This document shows positions 42,856 through 53,021 of a stretch of 64,000 bases of DNA, in pieces (the first letter of the stretch is position 1; each line of letters begins with the position of its first letter). A model generated the notes under the pieces. The model had not been told where the DNA came from, made no database searches, and saw only the letters and a list, made by a program, of their open reading frames with translations. The DNA is from Chloroflexota bacterium. Lineage in GTDB: Bacteria > Chloroflexota > UBA6077 > FW602-bin22. The stretch spans positions 62,001 through 126,000 of the forward strand of contig SCUE01000031.1 of the NCBI GenBank assembly GCA_004297775.1. The letters run 5' to 3'. A program made the translations under genes and the position numbers.

Positions 42856-43875
42856 CTACGCCTTGACCGCCGCCTCGGATGGTTGCTGGACCCCCGCGCG
42901 AATCGCGTCCGTCAGGCCGATCTCGGCGGCGTGTCGCGCGACACGCACGGCGCTACGAACCGCGCGGGAGTTCGAGCGACCGTGGGCGATGATGCAGACT
43001 CCTCGCACGCCGAGCAGCGGCGCTCCGCCGTACTCTTCGTAGTCCACGCGTCGGCCGACGCGTCGGAATGTGCCGCGCAGTAGCAGGCCGCCGACGATTC
43101 CAGCGATCGACTTCTTGGCTTCCTGGCGAATCATTTCCTTCATCATCGTCGCGATGCCTTCGGCCACCTTGAGGACGCTGTTGCCAGTGAAGCCATCCAT
43201 GACGATGACATCGGCCGGGTGATGCGGAAGGTCTTTGCCCTCGACGTTGCCGACGAAATGGAGGTGACTTCCGCGCAGCAGCCCGTGGGTCTCACGGACC
43301 AGGACGTTCCCTTTACTGTCTTCCTCGCCGTTCGAGAGGAGTCCGACGCGGGGATAGGTGACGTCGAAGACCTTCTCCCAATACGTCGCCCCCATGATCG
43401 CGAACTGGAGGAGCATGTCGGGGCGGCAATCGACGTTCGCTCCGACGTCGACGAGCAGGCAATGCCCCTTGAGAGTCGGGAACGCGGTCGCGAGTGCTGG
43501 TCGTTCGACACCAGGTACTCGACCCATCCCGAGCACGGCCGCGGTCATGACGGCGCCGGAGTTGCCAGTCGACACGAATCCACTGGCCGCGCCGGAGCGA
43601 ACCAACCCGACGCCGACCACCATCGACGACTCGGGCTTCGCGCGCACGGCGGCGGCTGGCTGATCCGACATCTCGATGACGTCGGGCGCATCGACGATCG
43701 GTATCTGAAGTGACTCGGCTCCGAGCCGCGCTATCTCGGCCTCGATATCGACCCGTCGCCCGACCAGGATGACTTCCGCCCCGTCTGAGCGGACCGCGGC
43801 CACGCCGCCCGCGATGACCTCGCCCGCCCCACGATCGCCGCCCATAACGTCGAGCGCTATTGGCAACGTGCGCAT
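42856..43875 (-). CDS. plsX: phosphate acyltransferase PlsX
   Basis: PlsX converts acyl-ACP and phosphate into acyl-phosphate, the donor for PlsY in phospholipid synthesis. The 339-residue protein carries IALDVMGGDRGAGEVIAGG at the start, then STGNSGAVMTAAVLGMGRVPG and IVMDGFTGNSVLKVAEG, all typical. It heads the operon plsX-fabF-NERD-greA-like. A TATCAT -10 box ends 7 nt before the ATG, so its mRNA is leaderless. Confidence 0.97.
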   Translation of the reverse strand: MRTLPIALDVMGGDRGAGEVIAGGVAAVRSDGAEVILVGRRVDIEAEIARLGAESLQIPIVDAPDVIEMSDQPAAAVRAKPESSMVVGVGLVRSGAASGFVSTGNSGAVMTAAVLGMGRVPGVERPALATAFPTLKGHCLLVDVGANVDCRPDMLLQFAIMGATYWEKVFDVTYPRVGLLSNGEEDSKGNVLVRETHGLLRGSHLHFVGNVEGKDLPHHPADVIVMDGFTGNSVLKVAEGIATMMKEMIRQEAKKSIAGIVGGLLLRGTFRRVGRRVDYEEYGGAPLLGVRGVCIIAHGRSNSRAVRSAVRVARHAAEIGLTDAIRAGVQQPSEAAVKA

Positions 43876-43882
43876 TCAATTG

Positions 43883-43888
43883 ATGATA
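43883..43888 (-). promoter_or_regulatory. -10 box, leaderless, for the plsX operon
   Basis: TATCAT on the minus strand, 7 nt before the ATG at 43875. Confidence 0.55.
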
Positions 43889-43929
43889 ACACCCCCCGAT
43901 ACTTCGCCCCGGGAAGGAGAGGATCTCCA

Positions 43930-44976
43930 GTGAAACCACTTGGCGACTTTCAGCGCTACCTGCTCGAAGAGTTCGTGGAGGATTGGCGCGAAGGACACAT
44001 GACGCGGCGCGAGATGGTTCGACGCGCCGTCTACATAACTGGCGGAACGGCGTCGGCCGCGACCGCTCTGGTTGCACTTGGGTGCGCGCCGGCCGCGACG
44101 CCGACGGCCGTCCCTGCGCCAACCAATACGACGGCACCGATTCCGACGAACACGGTCGCCGCGGCCGCGAAGCCCGCGGCTGAAGCAGCCAAGCCGGCGG
44201 CCGGCGCGGCAAAGCCGACGCCAGCCCCGCCAGCGACACCGACCGGACCGCGGTCGCCGCTGGCGGTCAAGCCGGATGACCCGGCGATCGATGGCAAGGC
44301 CGTCGAGTTCGCCGGCGAGGCAGGCAAGGTGTTCGGCTATCTCGCGCGGCCAAAGGCTACCGGGACCTATCCGGGCCTCATCGTCATCCACGAGAACCGT
44401 GGCTTGGTTCCTCACATTCAGGATGTGGCGCGGCGCGCCGCCAAGGAAGGCTACGTCGCGTTGGCGGTCGATCTGCTTTCGCGCAACGGCGGATCGGAAA
44501 AGGTCACCGATCCGGCTCAGGTCGGCGGCATGCTCGGCCAGGCCAAACCGGATGATCTCGTCGCCGACCTGAGCTCGGGCGTCAAGTTCCTTCAGAGCCA
44601 GGATGGCGTCAAGAAGGATCGAATTGGCGCGTTCGGGTTCTGTTTCGGCGGCGGCTACACGTGGCGTCTGGCAGTCGGAAACAGGGAAATTCGCGCGGCG
44701 GTTCCGTTCTACGGTCCAGCGCCGCCAGTCGAGATGGTGCCGAACACGAACGCGGCGATCCTCGGCATCTACGCCGAGAACGACACGCGGATCAACGCCA
44801 GCATTCCACCGTTGGAGGAGGCGCTGAAGAAGGCCGGGAAGACTTACGAGATCAAGGTGTACCCGGGCGTCAACCACGCATTCCACAACGACACCGGCGC
44901 GAGTTGGTCCGAGAAGGTGTCGCTGGACGCGTGGCAAGCCACGTTCGCCTGGTTCAAGAAACACCTCGCGACGTAA
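43930..44976 (+). CDS. Tat-exported lipoprotein dienelactone hydrolase-like enzyme
   Basis: A 348-residue DLH-family alpha/beta hydrolase with an export signal: a twin-arginine run (MTRREMVRRAVYITGG), a hydrophobic core and a lipobox (LVALGC), then an Ala/Pro/Thr-rich linker (about 56-112). The catalytic domain shows the DLH cysteine in GFCFGGG, an acid loop YAENDTRI and the histidine in NHAFHNDTG. It should sit on the outer face of the membrane; the substrate is unknown. The GTG start has a Shine-Dalgarno (GGAGAGG). Divergent from plsX; the 3' end overlaps the MFS gene by 23 bp. Confidence 0.87.
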   Translation: MKPLGDFQRYLLEEFVEDWREGHMTRREMVRRAVYITGGTASAATALVALGCAPAATPTAVPAPTNTTAPIPTNTVAAAAKPAAEAAKPAAGAAKPTPAPPATPTGPRSPLAVKPDDPAIDGKAVEFAGEAGKVFGYLARPKATGTYPGLIVIHENRGLVPHIQDVARRAAKEGYVALAVDLLSRNGGSEKVTDPAQVGGMLGQAKPDDLVADLSSGVKFLQSQDGVKKDRIGAFGFCFGGGYTWRLAVGNREIRAAVPFYGPAPPVEMVPNTNAAILGIYAENDTRINASIPPLEEALKKAGKTYEIKVYPGVNHAFHNDTGASWSEKVSLDAWQATFAWFKKHLAT

Positions 44977-46207
44977 CCGGAGTCGGCGCGCGCGGGGTTA
45001 GCCGCTCGCGCGCGATACCCAGGGACACGACGGTCGCAGCCAGACCGAGGAAGGCGTTTCCGACCAGTGCCATATCGTACGACTGGGAATGGTCGTAGAT
45101 GAACCCGGCGATGAATGCCGCGACGCCGGACGCGACCCACATCGCCATCACCATCAGCCCTGAGATCAGGCCGAGGTGTTTCCGCCCAAAATAGTCCGCC
45201 GCGATCGCGGTCGAAAGAGGCACTGTCCCCGTCCACGAGAGCCCGAGAGCGATCGCGGCCAGGAACCACATCGCCTCGGTCGTCGCGAAGAGCAAGACGA
45301 CGAACGTTAGCCCTCGCAACGCGTAGACGACCGCGAGAACGCGTCCCCGCCCAAATCGATCGGCCAGCCAACCAACTGCGAGCGCGGCCGGAAAACTCAG
45401 GCCCCCGGCCAAACCAAGCGCCGCGCCAGCGACCATCTCGGGCATGTGCATGTCCATCGCGTACGGCATCAGATGAGTGGACGGGAACGCCATCGTGATG
45501 CCGCAAACGGTCAGGCCGAATGTCAGTTGCCAGAAGACGGGGTGCGCGAACACAGCACGGACCGGCAGGCCATCGGCGTCGATCGGGCTCCTCAAGGAGG
45601 TGGTGGTTTCGGTCTCTCCCGTCCGGGGCCGATCTCGCACGAACAGCCAGTACAACGGGGTGACGATGCAGAGTGCGATCGCACCGACGGCGACGAAACC
45701 GGTCGCGAATCCCCGACTTATCAGAAGCCAGGTCGCGAACGGCACAATCAGGAGTTGGCCGATCGCGTTCCCGGACGAAGCCATGGACAGGGCGGTGCCA
45801 CGCTTCTCGACGAACCAGGTCGCGATCAGCTTGGCGGAGAGGACCGTCGATGTCGCGGCGACGCCGATTCCCGAGATCACGCCGTACAGGAGGTAGTACT
45901 GCCACAACTGATCGGCGACGCTGAGCCCGAGGAATCCGATGCCGAGCACGAGTGCACCTAGCGTGCCGATCAGCCGCGCGCCGTACCGATCGACGATCGC
46001 CCCCGCGAGCGGCTGGAGCAGGCCTCCGAGGATGAGATTGAGCGTGATGGCGAAGGAGAGAGAGGCCCGATCCCAGTCATTTGCGTCCGCGATCGGCTTG
46101 AGGAAGACGCCGAAGGAGAATCGCGCCCCGGATGTCGCCGCGAGCGTGACCGCGCAGATCGCGACGATGACCCAGCCGTAGTAAACCCTAGCCGCCACCA
46201 TTCCCAT
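44954..46207 (-). CDS. MFS transporter (oxalate/formate or monocarboxylate type)
   Basis: A 12-span major facilitator of about 417 residues. The first helix YYGWVIVAICAVTLAATSGARFSFGVFLKPI is typical of the OFA/monocarboxylate-transporter group, as is the A-motif-like GAIVDRYGARLIG and the second-half WLADRFGRGRVLA. It probably moves small organic anions; the substrate is not determined. Start between ATG 46207 and ATG 46201; a TACGAT -10-like box lies at 46227-46232, giving a leader of about 12-18 nt. Confidence 0.85.
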   Translation of the reverse strand: MGMVAARVYYGWVIVAICAVTLAATSGARFSFGVFLKPIADANDWDRASLSFAITLNLILGGLLQPLAGAIVDRYGARLIGTLGALVLGIGFLGLSVADQLWQYYLLYGVISGIGVAATSTVLSAKLIATWFVEKRGTALSMASSGNAIGQLLIVPFATWLLISRGFATGFVAVGAIALCIVTPLYWLFVRDRPRTGETETTTSLRSPIDADGLPVRAVFAHPVFWQLTFGLTVCGITMAFPSTHLMPYAMDMHMPEMVAGAALGLAGGLSFPAALAVGWLADRFGRGRVLAVVYALRGLTFVVLLFATTEAMWFLAAIALGLSWTGTVPLSTAIAADYFGRKHLGLISGLMVMAMWVASGVAAFIAGFIYDHSQSYDMALVGNAFLGLAATVVSLGIARERLTPRAPTPVTSRGVS

Positions 46208-46274
46208 CCCCCGCGGAGTGCGCCAGATCGTATCAGCGCGCGGTGCACACGGAGCGGGCGAAGCGCTGTGATGT

Positions 46275-46619
46275 CTAGCCGCGGAGTTCGCGCCCCCCAT
46301 TCGTGGCGGTTTCGGCCGTCAACTTGCTCGATCGCGGTCTTGACAACCGTGAGGGACGTCGCCGTCGCCGGTCGACGCCTTCCGCGATCAGAACCTTCAT
46401 CAGCGACTGATAGGGAACGTCGAGTCGGCTCGCCATCGCTTTGAGGTCCGCCAGAATGGCGACCGGGAGACGCAGAGAAATGGTCTGGGTGGACGGTCGA
46501 AGGTTCGGAAACTCGGTCCGCTTAGCACTTGCCAGATCGAAGTAGTCGGACGCATCGTGCGCGGCCCAGAACTGCCGCTCCGCGTCCTCTGAGTCAAACC
46601 GGGGAAGCTTCTTCACCAT
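46275..46619 (-). CDS. brnA: BrnA/CopG-like antitoxin
   Basis: A 114-residue ribbon-helix-helix antitoxin: RPSTQTISLRLPVAILADLKAMASRLDVPYQSLMKVLIAEGV is the RHH DNA-binding segment (about 41-82). The N-terminal half should wrap the toxin, and the C-terminus is unusually Arg-rich. The ATG overlaps the end of the brnT toxin gene by 7 bp, the usual toxin-first order of brnTA. It should repress its own operon through the palindrome at 46908-46926. The C-terminal basic tail is longer than in short BrnA proteins. Confidence 0.82.
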   Translation of the reverse strand: MVKKLPRFDSEDAERQFWAAHDASDYFDLASAKRTEFPNLRPSTQTISLRLPVAILADLKAMASRLDVPYQSLMKVLIAEGVDRRRRRPSRLSRPRSSKLTAETATNGGRELRG

Positions 46620-46900
46620 GGCAACCTCGCACGCTCGCGTCTCGTCAACGGCCGCGCTGAGATCACACGGACGCGAGCCTGCCTGATCGTGAAGAACACG
46701 ATCAGGCGTCGGCCGCGATCAGTCAATCCCGCCGCGAATAGGCGATCCTCGTCAGCCGAGTGATCGAAATCGGGACCAAGCAACGGTCGATTCAAGAACA
46801 CCTCCTCGGTCTCACGATCGGAGACTCGGTGTGCGATCCAGTTCTTGCCGCGATTGCCGTCATCCCAATCAAAGCCGACGACTTGGCTCGGGTCGAGCAT
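46613..46900 (-). CDS. brnT: BrnT-family ribonuclease toxin
   Basis: A 95-residue BrnT toxin, a RelE-like fold that cleaves RNA. Family pattern: VGFDWDDGNRGKNWIAHRVSDRETEEVF at the start, then RLFAAGLTDRGRRLIVFFTIR and VRVISARPLTRRERA at the end. The ATG has a TATACT -10 box 6 nt upstream, so the mRNA is leaderless, and a perfect inverted repeat overlaps that box. It lies at the left edge of the accessory island containing the QueC-like system. Confidence 0.88.
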   Translation of the reverse strand: MLDPSQVVGFDWDDGNRGKNWIAHRVSDRETEEVFLNRPLLGPDFDHSADEDRLFAAGLTDRGRRLIVFFTIRQARVRVISARPLTRRERARLPW

Positions 46901-46906
46901 CGCCGC

Positions 46907-46912
46907 AGTATA
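46907..46912 (-). promoter_or_regulatory. -10 box, leaderless, for brnTA
   Basis: TATACT on the minus strand, 6 nt before the brnT ATG. It overlaps the left arm of the palindrome at 46908-46926. Confidence 0.6.
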
Positions 46913-46926
46913 TGACGATCATATAC
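46908..46926. promoter_or_regulatory. palindromic operator of brnTA
   Basis: GTATATG and CATATAC form a perfect 7-bp inverted repeat with a 5-bp spacer, AT-rich in a GC-rich background. One arm covers the -10 box of brnT, so binding by the BrnA RHH protein would block RNA polymerase. This is the classic autoregulation design of type II toxin-antitoxin loci; binding itself is inferred. Confidence 0.7.
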
Positions 46927-47125
46927 GCGTCGCGCCCGCGCGTGGAGTGCTCGCTCGAGAGTTCGACCCGCGACGGCCGAAGATCGGTCTGATCCGCAGG
47001 TACCGCGGGTCGCCAAAACCGATCGCGGAGTCAGTTGGCGCTCGGTCCGAATCGGTTCGGCGTCGGATGATCATGTCTACGAGTCGCGCGCGTGAGTGCC
47101 TGCGCATGGGGTCGTCTCAATCCCT

Positions 47126-47131
47126 TACCGT
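47126..47131 (+). promoter_or_regulatory. possible -10 box of the QueC-like operon
   Basis: TACCGT, 23 nt upstream of the ATG at 47155; a GAAGAGGG Shine-Dalgarno lies between, so this would be a leadered transcript. No -35 is evident. The rest of the 46927-47154 gap shows nothing else I can interpret. Confidence 0.25.
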
Positions 47132-47154
47132 TACGTGCCAGAAGAGGGCGCGAC

Positions 47155-47976
47155 ATGGGCCACACGCGACTCGGTACTATCCCGAAGACTCGGAAATGGC
47201 GGGCGGTCGTCGCGGAGGTCGCCCGAGTCGGTGAAATCGGCTTCGGCGGCGCCGGCGGGCGCACCGTTGATTTGGCCGACGATGTCGAGGACCTCTCCCG
47301 GCGCGCGCTCGACGCGGCAAAGAATGGCCTGGATCGGGCCGTTGATGACGCGGGCCTGCGACACACGTTCTTCCTGTTGACCCAGCTCGTTCTGGCAGCA
47401 CGTCACGAAGACTGGCGGGCGCGCCTGGGATTGGTCGGGATCCGAGTACCGGAGGTTGCGACGGTCTTCGATCTGGTCGTCGAGGTTCAGGCCGCGATCG
47501 ATGACACCGTCGCCTTCCGCGGTCGGGCGACCGACATAAGCGAAATGGCCCAGCAGGCAGCCGGTGAAGCGATCACGGCACTTGCCGGGCCGCGCGCGCT
47601 GACTTTATTCGGCGAGAACGCCGATGACGTGCGGCTCGCGGTCCGCACGCTTTCGACGCGCAACGGATTTGGCGAGCTCGGGCAGCGCTTCTTCGGCGGA
47701 TTCATGACGCGCTTTCTCAACTTCTACTTGAGCCGCGTCACTGCGTCGTACCTCGGCGGACCGCGCGTCGAGCAGGTCGGCGATGTTACCCGGTTTAACG
47801 ACGCCCTCGCGCATCACTGCCAGGAGAGCGCGCGAATCGTCCGCGACTTTTGCGCGCAGTGGTACTCGTCCACCGAGTTCCGTGAGGGCATTACTCCCGA
47901 GAACACGGCGGGCTTCATGGCGGTGGCGATTCGCAAGATTCAGTCCGAGCTCAGCAGGCAAGGATCCGGCGGGTGA
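47155..47976 (+). CDS. Met-Gly-starting partner protein of the QueC-like enzyme
   Basis: A 273-residue soluble, mostly helical protein of no family I can name. It begins MGHTRLGTIPKTRKWRAVV, has no signal or membrane segments, and contains several amphipathic helices. The ATG at 47155 is preferred over an upstream in-frame codon at 47092 because a GAAGAGGG Shine-Dalgarno lies about 6 nt before it. Its stop overlaps the GTG of the next gene (GTGA), so the two proteins are made together and probably work together. The glycine directly after the initiator Met is notable, because partner proteins of defence QueC-like enzymes tend to start Met-Gly. The function is unknown. Confidence 0.75.
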   Translation: MGHTRLGTIPKTRKWRAVVAEVARVGEIGFGGAGGRTVDLADDVEDLSRRALDAAKNGLDRAVDDAGLRHTFFLLTQLVLAARHEDWRARLGLVGIRVPEVATVFDLVVEVQAAIDDTVAFRGRATDISEMAQQAAGEAITALAGPRALTLFGENADDVRLAVRTLSTRNGFGELGQRFFGGFMTRFLNFYLSRVTASYLGGPRVEQVGDVTRFNDALAHHCQESARIVRDFCAQWYSSTEFREGITPENTAGFMAVAIRKIQSELSRQGSGG

Positions 47977-49835
47977 TTGAACCGCGCCTGTTTCTCTGCA
48001 GCGGCGCCGCAGAGGATCCGGCGCTGGCCCTAGGGCGCAAGGTTGTCCGCCTCGACGCCGGCGGGGACGATCCAAACGTTCACGTCCGTTTGGAAGACGT
48101 GGCCGAAGTACTCCAGGATCACCTCGATGATCGCCTCACTGATTTGCTGGAGATCGCCAGTTACGTCTTCACGGCGGACTGCGCCATGCGCCGTAGTAGC
48201 CAGTGGACAGACTCGGGGTCGGAGGAACCGTGGGGGCGCGATCTTCGGCTGGTCATTCCGGTGCGCGACGACGCCTTCTGGACTCGGGGCGAGGTGTCTG
48301 AGCAGCTCGTGCGCACCGTGGGTTTTCTATCGGAGGACCACTGGCAGTTCGACTTCCAGCCGTTGGAGCGCACGCGCATGCGGCAGGGGTACCTGCAGAT
48401 GGGAGGAGCGGCGAGCTGGCCGTTTTACGGCGTCGAGCGGGTACTGATGTTCTCCGGCGGTCTCGATTCCCTGGCGGGAGCGGTTGAGGTGTTGTCGGCG
48501 GGTCAACGCCTCGTCCTCGTCTCGCACCGATCGGTCACCACGATGGACGCGCGGCAGAAGCAGCTTTTCGCAGCGGTGGCCAAACGCTACCCCGGCTGCG
48601 TACAGCGGGTGCCCGTGTGGGTGAATAAGAGCGAGGGCCTCGACCGCGAGCCCACACAGCGGACTCGCTCGCTCCTCTTCTCAGTCCTTGGCGCGGTTGT
48701 GGCTCGGTCGATTGGTGCGCGCGGCGTGCGCTTCTTCGAGAACGGCGTGGTGAGCTTGAATCTTCCGGTCGCCGATGAGGTCCAACGGGCGCGGGCCTCG
48801 CGTACTACGCACCCAATGGCCCTCGCCATGCTGTCAAATCTATTGGAGTTGGTGTTCGGCCATCCGCTCGTGCTAGACAACCCGTACCTTTACAAGACGA
48901 AATCCGAGGTCGTCGCTATCCTCAACCAGCACGGGCAAACTGACTTGATTGGTCTATCCCGTTCGTGCCCGCACGGCATGTTCGTCTCGAAGAGCCAGCA
49001 GCATTGCGGGACGTGCAGCCAGTGCATCGATCGGCGGGTGGCAGTGACGGCCGCCGGCCTCCAGGATCAGGACCCCGCAACTGACTACATCGTTGATGTC
49101 TTCCGAGGCCCACGCAAGGACGGGTACGAACGCAACATAGCGATCAACTACGTACGGCACGCCCAGGAGCTTGACACCGCCAGTGAGGCGGCGATTGCGC
49201 AGCGTTTCTCCCGCGATCTGGCGCGCGCGGTGCGGGACGAATCGGATCGCGCCACGGCTGCCGAGCGCTTGATCCGGATGCACAAACGCCACGCGGCCGC
49301 CGTAATGGATGTCGTGCGAGAACAGGTCCGGGCGCACGCGGATGCGCTCGTCGACGGGACACTCCCTGACAGCTCGTTGCTGCGACTCGTTGTTGGCAAA
49401 CAGCATCTTATGTCGAGCTGGGTCAGGTACGCCGACAAGCTCGCCCAAGTGCTCGCGGCGGGCTTGCCTGTTGCCTGCCAGCAAGTGAAACCCAAAGATG
49501 AGCCGCATCTGCAGCAGATGTGCGACGGGTTACTTAAGGGCGCGGAGTTGGATCTCGTCCGGGAGTACCCGTTCATGAGATGGTCGTCGGTTCTTGCCAA
49601 GCCCGACTGGTCCGCAGGAGGGTTACAACTCCTCGTTGAGTTGAAATACGTGCGCAAGAAGGCTGACATCCGGCCAATTACCGAGGCAATCGCTGCCGAC
49701 ATCACGAAATATGGCGACTCGGGGGCGCGGGTGCTCTTTGTCGTCTACGACCCGGAGCACCTGATCGTTGACGAACCGGCGTTCGCTGCGCCGATCCACC
49801 AGCGTTCCGCGATGCTTGCCCGGTTCGTACGGTGA
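47973..49835 (+). CDS. QueC-like PP-loop enzyme fused to a PD-(D/E)xK nuclease domain
   Basis: A 620-residue fusion. Residues about 1-150 are unassigned. About 155-365 is a QueC-like domain: PP-loop SGGLDS at 161-166 for ATP binding, and the QueC zinc site C332, C345, C348, C351 (CGTCSQCIDRR). QueC normally makes 7-cyano-7-deazaguanine, but this is far longer than true QueC (about 225 residues) and no queuosine genes are nearby. The last 95 or so residues match a PD-(D/E)xK restriction-like core: P544-D545, then E556-L-K558, then VLFVVYDP. The GTG start overlaps the upstream stop, with AAGGA before it. The combination points to an antiviral role; the reaction is unproven. Confidence 0.82.
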   Translation: MIEPRLFLCSGAAEDPALALGRKVVRLDAGGDDPNVHVRLEDVAEVLQDHLDDRLTDLLEIASYVFTADCAMRRSSQWTDSGSEEPWGRDLRLVIPVRDDAFWTRGEVSEQLVRTVGFLSEDHWQFDFQPLERTRMRQGYLQMGGAASWPFYGVERVLMFSGGLDSLAGAVEVLSAGQRLVLVSHRSVTTMDARQKQLFAAVAKRYPGCVQRVPVWVNKSEGLDREPTQRTRSLLFSVLGAVVARSIGARGVRFFENGVVSLNLPVADEVQRARASRTTHPMALAMLSNLLELVFGHPLVLDNPYLYKTKSEVVAILNQHGQTDLIGLSRSCPHGMFVSKSQQHCGTCSQCIDRRVAVTAAGLQDQDPATDYIVDVFRGPRKDGYERNIAINYVRHAQELDTASEAAIAQRFSRDLARAVRDESDRATAAERLIRMHKRHAAAVMDVVREQVRAHADALVDGTLPDSSLLRLVVGKQHLMSSWVRYADKLAQVLAAGLPVACQQVKPKDEPHLQQMCDGLLKGAELDLVREYPFMRWSSVLAKPDWSAGGLQLLVELKYVRKKADIRPITEAIAADITKYGDSGARVLFVVYDPEHLIVDEPAFAAPIHQRSAMLARFVR

Positions 49836-49919
49836 TGAAATTCACGAGACGGCGGACACACCCCAGTTCGCAAGGCGAGGCGTCGCGAATTTCGGAGACT
49901 GGCCACTTTCACTTCGGAC

Positions 49920-52860
<2,941 letters not shown>

Positions 52861-52867
52861 CGGGCTA

Positions 52868-52873
52868 ATTGTA
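52868..52873 (-). promoter_or_regulatory. -10 box, leaderless, for the gyrB operon
   Basis: TACAAT on the minus strand, 7 nt before the GTG at 52860. Confidence 0.55.
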
Positions 52874-52879
52874 CCATCG

Positions 52880-52892
52880 CGACATAATGTCG
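52880..52892. promoter_or_regulatory. short perfect inverted repeat next to the gyrB-operon promoter
   Basis: CGACAT and ATGTCG flank a single A. It lies in the -10/-35 spacer of the gyrB-operon promoter, so it could be an operator, but a 6-bp arm is weak evidence. The remainder of the 52861-53021 gap shows only the two divergent promoters. Confidence 0.3.
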
Positions 52893-53007
52893 AGTTTGGA
52901 CTTACCTATGACTCATCGCGACCGGGTCTCGCGGCGGGAGATGGTTTGGCGTCGCGCTTCCGCTGGATCCGGGCCGTTCATTCGGGTGGCCTCGGGATCG
53001 TTGTCGC

Positions 53008-53013
53008 TATAAT
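53008..53013 (+). promoter_or_regulatory. consensus -10 box, leaderless, for ilvE
   Basis: A perfect TATAAT ends 8 nt before the ATG at 53022; no Shine-Dalgarno. Confidence 0.6.
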
Positions 53014-53021
53014 CGCGGCCC

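Noticed and set aside
43876-44964. 362-codon minus-strand frame opposite the dienelactone hydrolase gene
   Set aside because: Antisense shadow; the plus frame carries the Tat signal and catalytic Cys/His motifs.
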